From assembly GCA_001414345.1 (NCBI GenBank), contig LLCB01000082.1:1-64000 (forward strand): a stretch of 64,000 nucleotides of DNA. Reading direction: 5' to 3'. Origin of the DNA: Hymenoscyphus infarciens. Lineage: Eukaryota; Ascomycota; Leotiomycetes; Helotiales; Helotiaceae. Position 1 is the first letter of the stretch, and every line of letters starts with the position of its first letter. The position numbers were made by a program, and so were the translations under genes. Of the stretch, positions 37,732 to 47,766 are shown piece after piece. The notes under the pieces are model-generated. The model was not told where the DNA came from, ran no database searches, and saw only the letters and a program-made list of their open reading frames with translations.

Positions 37732-38801
37732 GGAGTAAATGCATGGGAAGTGGTAGTAGGCGGGTGAAGGAAGATATATGCAAGCTCGAAGAACTCATGC
37801 TTGAGAAATTTACTGTACATAGTTGGCGAATATATATCTTGACTTGAGGGACTGAGAATTTCGCTGTTGATGAACTTGGGAATGGCCCATGGGAAAGTTT
37901 TGGCATTATAGACCCCCTGTTAATGTTCATTGTACACCACTTATTTTTATTCCAAAAGGTCTGGAATAAACCATATCTTAAGAAGTTAAGATAATTATCA
38001 TTCGTTCCTCTCAAATATCCCCATGCCCCATCTGCAGTTGATACCTTTGGCATCTATGCATTATTTCGCCATGGTAATGGTAGAGCTTATGGATATCTAG
38101 AATATCTCAGCAAATAGGGGGAAGGATGGTTGAGCTTGGGGATATTGAATTTCCTTCTGCCATGGCTCCTTTCGCCCATCATGCTGTTGGTAAATTTCAT
38201 CACTGGACTTCTTCTTGTCTCCCTCGTAGCTCGGGATTTTTTAGGTCTCCAAGTATGGGGAAGTAATTCTCAATCTCGAGGGAGCATCGAGCAAAAGAGG
38301 GTTGGAATCAAAACCAAAATTGGACAAATAAGTGCAGAAATGAAATCGCGTTGACGAGGATGATATCTTCTAAGGCCATATCCATGGAAGGTCCAATTTG
38401 ATCAAAATGTGAGACAATTTTATCTCACAGATGAGAGGTTATAAAGACTGGGTATATAAAGGTAGAAAGTGTATCGTCCATTTCGAACCGCATCCGTCAG
38501 ATCAAAGATTCAAGAGCAGTAGATACAGGATGAAGAATTCGTCTACCATCCAACAAACGAGACGCCTACTGAAAGGCATCTCCCACACGCAATTCTGTGG
38601 TTTTGGAGCAGAATCGCGCAACTGGGTCGGAGGGTTGGAAAGAGAAGAGGAGAAGAGTTTTCTGTCGCGAAAATTCAGTTTTGTTCCCTCGCAGCCTTGT
38701 TGCCCAATCGGGCTTAGGTTTAGGTTAGCGCAGAAGCTAAACCCCATGGAACCTTCACCTTCCCAGCCCCCACTAAATCTTTTTCTTAAGAACTCTTCAC
38801 G
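37732..38801. other. Intergenic region, no gene seen
   Basis: About 1.1 kb between the FAD oxidase stop and the Rab escort ATG. The frames present are short and overlapping. It must include the promoter of the Rab escort gene. Confidence 0.5.
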
Positions 38802-40533
38802 ATGGAATCCTTGAGCGACACCAAATGGGATGTGGTGATCGAAGGAACTGGCCTCCAGCATTCTTTGCTTGCTTTGTGAGTATCTTCCTCATCGGCAGAT
38901 ACGATGATCCAGTCTGACTGACGCAGCCTGCCTTGAAGAGCCTTATCCCGCTCTGACAAGAAGATACTCCATGTCGATGAAAATCAATACTATGGCGGCT
39001 CTGAAGCTGCTTTCAGTCTGCAGGAGGTTGACGAATGGGTAGATAAGCTTGAGAATGGTTAGCAGACCTTTCCGCCGTCCATGGGGCTTTCTCTGACGAC
39101 ACCATAGCTACACACCCAACTCCATTTCGAAATACCAGCCTGTGGAAGGCAGCGGCAGAAGACGAGTCAAATGAATCACCCAAGCTCTCTTTCTCGCGAG
39201 CCTACACCCTCACGCTCTCCCCCCAAATCATCTACACCAAGTCGAAGCTCCTCTCCTATCTGGTATCGTCGAAAGTCTACCGCCAGTTGGAGTTCCAGGC
39301 AGTGGGAAATTGGTGGATGTATGATGCGGATGGTTCATCGTTGCAACGGTTACCAAATGGCCGGGAAGATATTTTCCAAGATAAGAATATCGACAACCGA
39401 GCGAAACGAAGTCTGATGAAGTTTTTGAAGTTCGTGGTGGACTACGAGAATCAGACGGATGTTTGGGAAGCACATGGCGAGAGCAGTTTACAAACTTTCC
39501 TCTCGTCGCAGTTCAAACTCCCAGATCATCTGCAGATGGTAATTTCTGCTCTGGCATTGCCTTTGGGGTCACCGGAGAAGACCACTGTGAAATGGGCCCT
39601 TCCACGGATTGCTCGCCATTTGACTTCAATCGGGCTCTTTGGTCCGGGTTTTGGGGCAGTCGTTCCAAAATGGGGTGGGGGTGCAGAGATTGCACAAGTT
39701 GCTTGTCGAGCTGGAGCAGTTGGTGGGGGCGTCTATGTACTTGACTGTGGCATCCGCCCTGTCAGTGATGACCTTCCTGTTAATTTGCATCTCGCAAACG
39801 GAGAGCATGTGGAAGCCAAGCTCCATATCCACGACATGAAAGACCAGGGAGATATGAAGGCGATCTCGAGGATTGTTGCTGTGATCTCATCACCTCTTTC
39901 CTCAATTTTCAAATGCTCGGTGGAAGGGGCCCCTCTCGCGGCTGTCTCTGTTATTGTGTTCCCTCCAAACGTCCTTCAGATTGAAGGTTTCGTCCAAGAG
40001 AATCCTGTGTATATCATGGTGCACTCAAGTGAAACTGGAGAATGTCCAGCCGGTCAAAGTAAGCATCCTCTTCTCTTCCCCTAATCACTTCCCCGCATTA
40101 CATGATGATTTAATTTTAAAAATTACTTATCTACATTGTCTGAATAACCTTGACGATATCTTTGTAAACTGATAATGCTTTTCAACCTTCCATCTTGCTG
40201 TTTGTTTCAAGTTGGGGCATAACTAATTGCATAACAGGTGTTCTTTATGCTACCACTTTGTACAATAAAAAGAGTAAAGCAATACTGGAACTTTCCCTGG
40301 CTACCTTTGGCCAGTCGGTCGAAGAGGCGAAGCCAAGTCTGTTGTACAAGTGGTACTACGAGCAGAAAGAGACGAGCAGCTCATCTCTCGACATGTCGTT
40401 TGATGACCAAATGTTAGATAGAGTTGAAGAGAGTTGGAAGGAAGTAATTGGGGATAATGAAGAACTGCAGTTTATGCAATTTGAAGAGAGGAACGGAATG
40501 AATGCTGATGATGACGACACTGAAGATTATTGA
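38802..40533 (+). CDS. MRS6: Rab escort protein (GDI family, MRS6-like)
   Basis: Four exons: 38802-38875, 38939-39057, 39108-40058, 40238-40533, giving 479 residues with consistent phases. The N-terminus WDVVIEGTGLQHSLLALAL and the following LHVDENQYYGG are the dinucleotide-fold signature of the GDI/REP family. The RAYTLTLSPQIIYTKSKLL segment and LYPKWGGG-like AVVPKWGGGAEIAQ are also typical. REP presents newly made Rab GTPases to geranylgeranyl transferase II in the cytosol and delivers them to membranes. REP rather than GDI is favoured by the divergent spacing and acidic C-terminus (DADDDDTEDY-like). The last intron (179 bp) is longer than the others. This is expected to be an essential single-copy gene. 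Confidence 0.88.
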
Positions 40534-41070
40534 TGGATGCAAGGCTTGGAGTTTGGTGTCAAGTCTCTATCGGACCGTTTTGCTTGTCGTTGGAGGAACG
40601 CTTGTGATACATCGGGAAGAGACGAAACGATAATAATATTTGTGTCCGTGTAATTGCGCAGCATTTTTCTTGCCATTGGACCAAGCCCTGGCCCCCAATA
40701 GCCGTTGTCCACAGTTTGATCAACATGCTTCGTATTTTTTCGTCCCTAAGGATTGATCAGTTGCCACGTCTGCAAGGTAATGATGAAGTAAGAGGTTAAT
40801 AATTTCTCTTCAAGAGTACATAAGTCGGGCTTGTCTCCTGTGGCTTCAATTCGTCTGACAAGTCTCTACACCAATAGAATGCGGGGGTTATAACCGGTGC
40901 GAGGTAACTTTGAGCCGAGCGTTGAAATACCCGGAACGCCTCCGTTCTTGGATCAATCTCTAACAGAAAAAGTTGCCTTCTTTCTATGCAGTGTCAGCAT
41001 TCAACCCTCTTTTTCTCATAAGCAACTCGATTACCAAACGCCTCGATGAATAAGTTTGTTGCTTGTAAAT
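40534..41070. other. Intergenic region, no gene seen
   Basis: 537 bases between the Rab escort stop and the next ATG. Nothing recognisable apart from presumed terminator and promoter sequence. Confidence 0.5.
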
Positions 41071-43042
41071 ATGTGTCAGCCACGACCGAGAAAGGACGAA
41101 GACGACGAAGTACGACCGCAATCCCTACAGTTTGTACTTGTGGGAAAAGGCGGCACGGTTTCCAGCTTGAGTACGGTCCGGTCACATGTTATGAAAGGAC
41201 ATCATCAGAAATCGAGAGACGTGAAAAAAGCATATTTAAAGAAAGCGAAGCAACCGAGACGTCTTCTTCAGTTACGACCTCCCACAGAAGAAGAAAACCC
41301 CGCCACCAAGGCTATCCCCGAGAAGCCATCAGAGTTGCCACTTGCGGCTGCAGTTCCATATCAGGCGAATTGTGAGATGTTCCCTCACGTGTCTGTTATC
41401 CGACATTGAGATTTACTGACAGGTAGGAAATCAATCAGTAGTTCCCTACGCATGGTTTGAGAAAACAGGACCTGTTCTATACGTTAATCGCTCGAAATGG
41501 CCTTTTCCTACTCCCTTCCGGGTGACGGCTTCCGATCGTATCGATGATGGGAGAAGTGTGACGCCGAGGCAGTCACATTGGATGCCTCATGTTAAAAGTC
41601 CGGATTATACTCCGGTCAAAGGGGCTGTACTTGATCCGGATGTTCTTTCGTGGATTGGACGGAGTACGGAGTGTTTCCAGTTTCGGGTTGACACTTTGAA
41701 GTGGATTCAGAGACGGCTTGAGGATCCGGAGAGTGCGGTTTGTGATGTTACTATTGGAGCTATTATGACTTTTAGTATGTGGACGGTATGTTGTTTTTGT
41801 TTTCTTTCTTCTGGTCGCTTTTGGGTGATGCTTTTCTTCGTGTCAATTCTGAGCAATTCTCGTTTACTTATTGGTCGTGGATGCTATCGCTATTTTGCCA
41901 CGAGGAGCTCAAATATACTTTCATCTCGGTCGAAGGTTCTGAGTTTCTTTCAGCATTCAAATCATATCAAAAGCCAGAATTCTACTCCAAGAATACCAAA
42001 TTCGTTTTGTTTTACTCCACTTACACAAATATATAATAGGCGGGCTATAAAAATGCGGATGAAATGAGCTCTCATATGGATGCGATAGAAAGAATCGTCA
42101 ACCTCAGAGGAGGATTTCGATGTCTCCAGAAAGATGGAGACTGGGCACTCACAGCAAAACTCATCATGTAAGTGACCCCAAACCCTAAGATATCTTGATG
42201 CCAAAGGCTTACTTTATAGCTGTAAAGTTTCGATTATACGATTTCAGTTCTGACAGGAAAAGCACCCCGCTTCCCAAGTGTCGAATATTTCGTCAACCGA
42301 CCCGTCACCTCCACAACCTGCCATCGATTTTCCGGCCACGAATCACCATTATCAAATACCGGAAACTTCGAAAATCTAATAAAATACCGCAAAGACCAAA
42401 AAGCCATAACAACCTGCCTAAAAGAAATGTATCTCCTAACCCAACAATTCTCCTCCCATCCCCTCAAACCAAAATTCAAGACCGAAGAAACAGAACCCAT
42501 CCCCTTCATCGGTGAACCCAAACACCCCTATAAAACTCATCTCCTCACCTTACCACTTCTTTCAACATGTCATAAGGCGTGTCATAACCATGTTTTGGAG
42601 AGTATTCAGAATGCGGCGGTTATTTATGAACACAGTCTGCAGAGGAGACCGATACACTTCCATGATGGGAGTAATGAGATGGCGTTTCAAGGGTTGTTTG
42701 GGGCTTTTTCGAAGTGTTGTGATGATGAGTTTTGGGTGAGGTATCCGGGTGTTTTGTTGTGGGTTTTGCTGGTGGGTACGGCGGCGGCGAGGGGGAAGGA
42801 GGAGGCTGCTTTTGTGAGTTTCTCTTCTTGGGTTGAGATTTCCTGCCCTCATATACGTTAATTATGTTCATAATTCTGTTGTGTCAAAACCTTGAGTTTT
42901 ATGGCAAGTGCTAATTTCCATCTAGTGGACATTCTATTTGAGCCGCTCGGTCAATTTTTCTGATGCGGAAGATTGGCTTGCGATTAGTGGGGCTATTAGA
43001 AAGTTTATGGAGATACAAAAGTGCTTGCGAGAGGTTGCTTAG
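41071..43042 (+). CDS. Fungal-specific transcription-factor-domain protein without zinc cluster
   Basis: Five exons: 41071-41371, 41439-41785, 42040-42167, 42228-42813, 42926-43042, giving 492 residues. The N-terminus lacks the six cysteines of a Zn2Cys6 cluster. Instead it has the segment FVLVGKGGTVSSLSTVRSHVMKGHHQ, split here as FVLVGKGG and VRSHVMKGHHQK, typical of the large family of fungal proteins annotated as transcription-factor-like. The middle homology region shows SSHMDAIERIVNLRGGF, a hallmark of that family, followed by helical segments. The acceptor of intron 3 was chosen because only it keeps the downstream 195-codon frame. Intron 2 (254 bp) is long and might hide a small exon. 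Function unknown; possibly a cofactor or a degenerate regulator. Confidence 0.78.
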
Positions 43043-43379
43043 ACTATGGATTACCAATTCAAATTATCTTTAAGACTTGGGTAACTATCGTCTGACACCC
43101 ACATGACTCTTTTTCTTCTATGATAAGCTAGTAACAACAACAACAACAACATCCAAAACTGAGGGTCTTCAGGAAATTGGTTTTCTCTCTCTCATCATCG
43201 TCTACCATTACAAAAATTTGTGCTCATTATTCATCCAACCACCCATTGACGTCCTCTCAACTCTAATTTTTGACCATTACACAGCTTCTTTGTGACCACA
43301 ACACCACCCGGGATTACCTTCATCGTATATTCTAAGTCATCATCTCCATTCCTTCCCCAGAATATGTTCCGTTGTGACA
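43043..43379. other. Intergenic region with (AAC)6 microsatellite
   Basis: The only structure I see is a perfect AAC repeat, six units, at 43133-43150. Confidence 0.6.
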
Positions 43380-43649
43380 ATGTTCTTTCCTCATACTCGG
43401 GTTCGGAATACCCGGGTAAGTCGTATATGTGTCGCGTGCTTAGAGGGACGCTACGATGAACTCGTTGAAGTAATTAACGCCCATTTTGACCTTGGAATTG
43501 AGTTTGATAGTCCGTATGACTTTATAGATCCACGCTTCTTCTCCTCATCCTCCCACCAAGCTTTGAAAGCCGCGCGAATCTTTTTCGACTTCGCCTTCTT
43601 TTCTGCCGCCCGCCTACTAATTGTTGAACGCTACGTAGTTTCTCTTTGA
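43380..43649 (+). CDS. Short hypothetical frame ending at a RIP island
   Basis: ATG at 43380 opens 89 codons. The middle resembles folded protein (ACLEGRYDELVEVINAHFD, then SSHQALKAARIFFDFAFF). A second ATG at 43363 is in another frame. The sequence turns into a RIP island about 30 bases past the stop, so this may be the intact head of a gene whose tail was destroyed by an insertion. No family recognised. Confidence 0.25.
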   Translation: MFFPHTRVRNTRVSRICVACLEGRYDELVEVINAHFDLGIEFDSPYDFIDPRFFSSSSHQALKAARIFFDFAFFSAARLLIVERYVVSL

Positions 43650-43679
43650 CTTCGTTTGCTCTTCCACGTTCTTAGTATC

Positions 43680-44470
43680 AAATTCCTCATATTTTTTTTT
43701 CTTACTTATTTTTTAACTAATTTTGAGAAAAGAGAGATATAAAGAGAGAGTTTTTTTGATAAATAATCTTATAAAATCTAGTAATCTTTTTTTTCATATT
43801 ATCTTAATTACTTTAAGTTAATAGTGTAATTGAAATAAGTAAATAAAGTTTAGATATAAATATATAAATATATATATATATTTTAAATCTTTTATATAAA
43901 GTCTAGATAGATGGTTTATATATCTTGATTATATTATTTTACGTAAGTAGAATAGAAAGCTTTAATTAAAAGTATAGATAGATATAAACATTCTTAGACT
44001 TAGACTTAGATACTAATACTATCGATAGAATATTAAGAGAGTTTTTTTAATAATTACTATATTAAATAGAACTTAGCTAATAATATATCGAGTTATATAA
44101 TCGCTAAATAGTAAACCTATATTAATAACTAAGAGAAACTAGAAGCTTAAATTTTTGTAAAGAAAATATTATATATATATTTATTTATAAAGTAATACTC
44201 TAATTAAGTAAATACTTACTTCTCTAGAAGTTAATACTTAAGAGTAATAGAGAGAGTTTTTAATATTAGAGAAGAAGAACTTATAAAAAAAAGAAGTAAA
44301 TTATATTATATATTAACATTTAACTATATAAAGCTACTAGCTTTAAAAAAGCTAATATGATTATTAATAATCGTCTTCTTTTTAAACTAACGATATAATA
44401 TACTAATCGTATTAGTTAAAACGAGTATCGATTTATATCGAGAGCTAATTATTAAGAATTTATTGATATC
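43680..44470. repeat. Small RIP-like AT island
   Basis: About 0.8 kb of TA-dominated sequence with almost no CA or TG, in the middle of normal sequence, with sharp edges. No frame survives. It is probably a mutated transposon insertion; copies elsewhere in the genome would be needed to identify it. Confidence 0.7.
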
Positions 44471-44903
44471 AAAGTATCGGTTATAAAGCCCAAGTCTGCT
44501 TACGACAAGGAATCGCATTTTTTCTACTCTTCTGATTTGTATCCTGATTTTGTGGTTCTGTATCTTAAGACTCGAGACGACTCGTTGGGCGTAGATAAAG
44601 CTCCTTTAGAACGCGGAGTGACCCTTTCTCTCTCTATTATTCAATATAAGAGATCGCGAAACCTCACAGTCATTTCACCAAGTTCAACATACTTGCTCTT
44701 TGCAGTTCAAGCATTTATTTTGGCAGAGAAGAAGAACGAGATAGGGGGAATATTTTGTCGAGGCAGGAGTTCTGAAGAAGGAGTAACACCCGGGACGTAA
44801 CTAACAGCGGCTATGCTAAATATCCAGGATAAATATAAACATTCTCTAAGAACTTTAAGAAGAACCAGGAAACAGATATATATATTTTCTTGGTTCTCAT
44901 AGC

Positions 44904-45120
44904 TCGGTTGAAGGGTATCTGCTATAGAGGGACACCAGACCCCGAGACGGGGTTGGGGCGAGTAGGATACTGGTTCAATGCACAAGTACTTTATAGCATA
45001 AGCGGTTTAAGACGTAACTTTTCATTTTCTTGGGTTTGAAAGGGTTTCTCTGCCTGTTGCCTCAACTGGCCCTCAAGTGTTTAGGCAAGGTTTCCGACAA
45101 CTCGCAAAGGGAAGAGGCGC
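44904..45120 (+). repeat. Dispersed repeat, copy B
   Basis: Homologous to 25360-25566 in the same orientation. Compared with copy A it carries many C-to-T and G-to-A type differences (for example GTGGAGG against ATAGAGG, GTGCTTC against GTACTTT), and it lies 430 bases from a RIP island, so copy B appears to have been RIP-mutated and copy A less so. Confidence 0.8.
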
Positions 45121-45324
45121 GATTAAGCCTTTATCCTCAAATTTATCTTCCTGGTGTCTGTGCGAATGGTAGCTAAATCTCATATGGCCCTAACGAGTAA
45201 AAGTGACGTTTCTCTACTAGATACAAGGGAACACAGTCCATCGCTCGTAAATATTCAGTCACATATATGATGTCTATATCTGTTTCTACGAAGGGGTTTC
45301 TATTTTATCTACCTAGAATACACA

Positions 45325-46940
45325 TCAATCATCGGCATCATCCTCATCATCATCGGTGATAGGTTCAACGATGAGATTACCACTCTTACCCACCTTCTCC
45401 CCAACATTGCCTTCAAAATCAAGATCATACACCACCCGTGGAAGCGTAGACACGAGCCGAAATCCGTATTCGTGTTTGTAACCTTCCGGTTTCTCAGGCA
45501 CTTTCTCGGAGCTGGCTCCCTCATTGACGAGCTCGTAACACTCAACAAAAGCATATAATTCCTCGATGGAATCCTCCGCCCTGAACTTCCGCATAACTCT
45601 TGCTGCTTCCGGCATCTTCAATGCAACCCTCACGATATCCTTCTCCTCCGGTGAAGGTTCCGACTTAATTTGGGAAGCTCTCCATCTCCGCCATTGATCT
45701 TTCTTCTCTGCCAGTAGAGCGGCAGTTGCTTCCTCCTCAAGTTTTGCCTTTTCAGCCGCCGCTGCGCTGGCTTCTGCTTCCCTCCGTTGCCTTGCTCGCT
45801 CTCTATCTTGTGCCAAACTTCGTTCGTAAGCTGAATCTTGTTCAGCGCGGAGGTTTCGTTCCGCATTTTGGAGGGAGTGAGCTGCTCGTCCGGTTTCTAA
45901 TTTTGAGACATACTTAGCGTGGGTGTCGCGAAGTTTTGCTAGATAAACGGCGGGTTCCATGGGGCCTGTCAACCGCAAGACAACAGATATCGATGTACTG
46001 CCTTGTTCTGGTGTATTGCAAATCAGTGCTGTAAAGGGAAATTTATTGCACTTCAAGGCCGTCGAAACTTGGTAGGCTTCCGCATCCCGAATATCTCCTA
46101 TCCAAAGTCTAATCATGTTGCTGGGATCGCGAAGAAAGGTAGTTACTTCGGTATTCATGAGAACGTCCCGGCAAAAGGTGGAGGTGTCGTCGTGTTCGGG
46201 GGAGATGAGAACGACGAGGAGGAATCCATACTCTCGTTTGGTGTAGTCGAGGGATGTCGCATAACCAAAATTGCTCCACGGGAGCTCGTTTTCTCCATGC
46301 TCTTCTGTAAATTCTCGTTGTACTCGCTGTGCTGCATCTGCAGGTGACAGCGGTCTTCGTCCACTCGTATTGACCCTTCTCAACGTTCCAGTGGTGGCGT
46401 TTCGAGGGAATATTCGGAGGAAGGGGAAGAGGTAGGTGAAATATCCAAAAGGTACGGCGAGGATGGTGTAGAGTAGTTTGAAGGGTGAGAACATGATCGC
46501 AAGGAGCAACGAGGGTCGTGGCACCGCCTGGGTTTCGGGTTGGGGGACAATTCGAGGGGCAGCGTCAGGTCGATTCTCTCCTCTCAGCGCATTGGGTTGT
46601 CCATGAAGTAGACTGTGTTGTAGGTTTTCCTGTCTTGCAGCTCTCGGTGGGGGAACATTCTGTGCTGCCAGTGCTTCCGCGACGAGATCCGGACCTTCTC
46701 CATCGAAGAATTTGGCAACTGCGATCTGGAAGGATTTAGCATTTCGCTTTGCGTCAGGCAGACAGCTCCACCATTAAACATCGCATAACTTACCTCTACA
46801 TTCCATTGTGACCTCCGCAGCAGTGGTATCGCAGCCTGGACATTCTGATCGGTGACAGAGGTGTATTGCTGTAATGCTAGCTGTTGCGCCTCGGAGAGAG
46901 TACTTATATCTACCTCGGGGGCACTTGTACTTGTAGCCAT
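45325..46940 (-). CDS. UBA-UAS-UBX protein, FAF2/UBXD8-like
   Basis: Two exons on the minus strand, 46940-46794 and 46725-45325, joined by a 68-bp intron with phase 0, giving 515 residues. Order of parts: UBA-like helices (LSEAQQLALQQYTSVTD, residues about 14-45), a hydrophobic hairpin at about 121-152 (LLLAIMFSPFKLLYTILAVP), a UAS thioredoxin-like domain (LPWSNFGYATSLDYTKRE through FCRDVLMNTEV), a long charged coiled coil with ERARQRREAEA, and a C-terminal UBX domain (VALKMPEAARVMRKF, ending with YGFRLVSTLPRVVY). This order is that of FAF2/UBXD8 and its yeast relatives, which sit in ER and lipid-droplet membranes and recruit Cdc48/p97 to ubiquitinated clients. The very end is acidic. It is divergent from PAN3. 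Confidence 0.9.
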
Positions 46941-47766
46941 TTCTAGAGAGGGAAGGGTTGCAAGGGTGCCGAGGGGTGGTTATGTGTCTTAAGCTGACAT
47001 TGGATTTGAGGACGATTTCCTGTAGCTTTCAAAGACAAAGAACAATTTGCAAGAAAAAAACTTAGGATTAAAAGGTAAGAAGATTTTATAAGTGTTAATT
47101 AGGTAGGTTGGTGTTATCTGGCCATTCCATACTCCGTCATATTCAAGCTCCGAACTCCAGACTAGGAGTGAAATGCACGGCGCAGTAGGTAGTCCATTCA
47201 CTATGTGGATCATCCCTTTAGCCACCACAGCCACTCCTTTCTTTATCCGAAAGTCGGTCCGGTCTATTGCGGTAGTCAAGCCCCAGCGGATGCTTCATCC
47301 GATTCGGTCCGGATGCTGACCAGGCGCGGGTTAGCTGTCTCAACCTTGGAAACAATCCCCCGCGTGTTGAACTTCACCTCTAATTCACCACCATCTCTAA
47401 CCTCCCGCTCATTCACTCCTCCCACAATGCACCTGTAGAGTCGCATATCCACCAACACTGGGACAACCTTTCCCAGTCCCCCTTGATGGGAGACCTGTCC
47501 GAATTATCACCACTGCTTCTAAGAGAAATGTTCGCCCGGACCCAGTATGTATAGCCTTCTCTGGCCTCGCCAGCTGGTCCAGTCTTTGTCTCTGTTTTTC
47601 TCCAACTCCTTTCCAACACTGCATTCACGTCCAGCATTAACCGTGGAACTCAATGCCCGCCTTTCTGCTGCGTCAAGTCATTCCAATCCAGCTAACCAGG
47701 ACAGGCTCCGCAAAGCGTCATTGGGGTGCAGCAGATAGCTGAACGACAGATCAAATACGAGACAAC
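46941..47766. promoter_or_regulatory. Divergent intergenic region, UBX protein / PAN3
   Basis: 826 bases between two divergent start codons; both promoters should lie here. No gene seen. Confidence 0.5.

Noticed and set aside
44537..44800. 87-codon plus-strand frame right of the AT island
   Set aside because: Begins at TTG and has no family features; not supported as the tail of the 43.4-kb frame.
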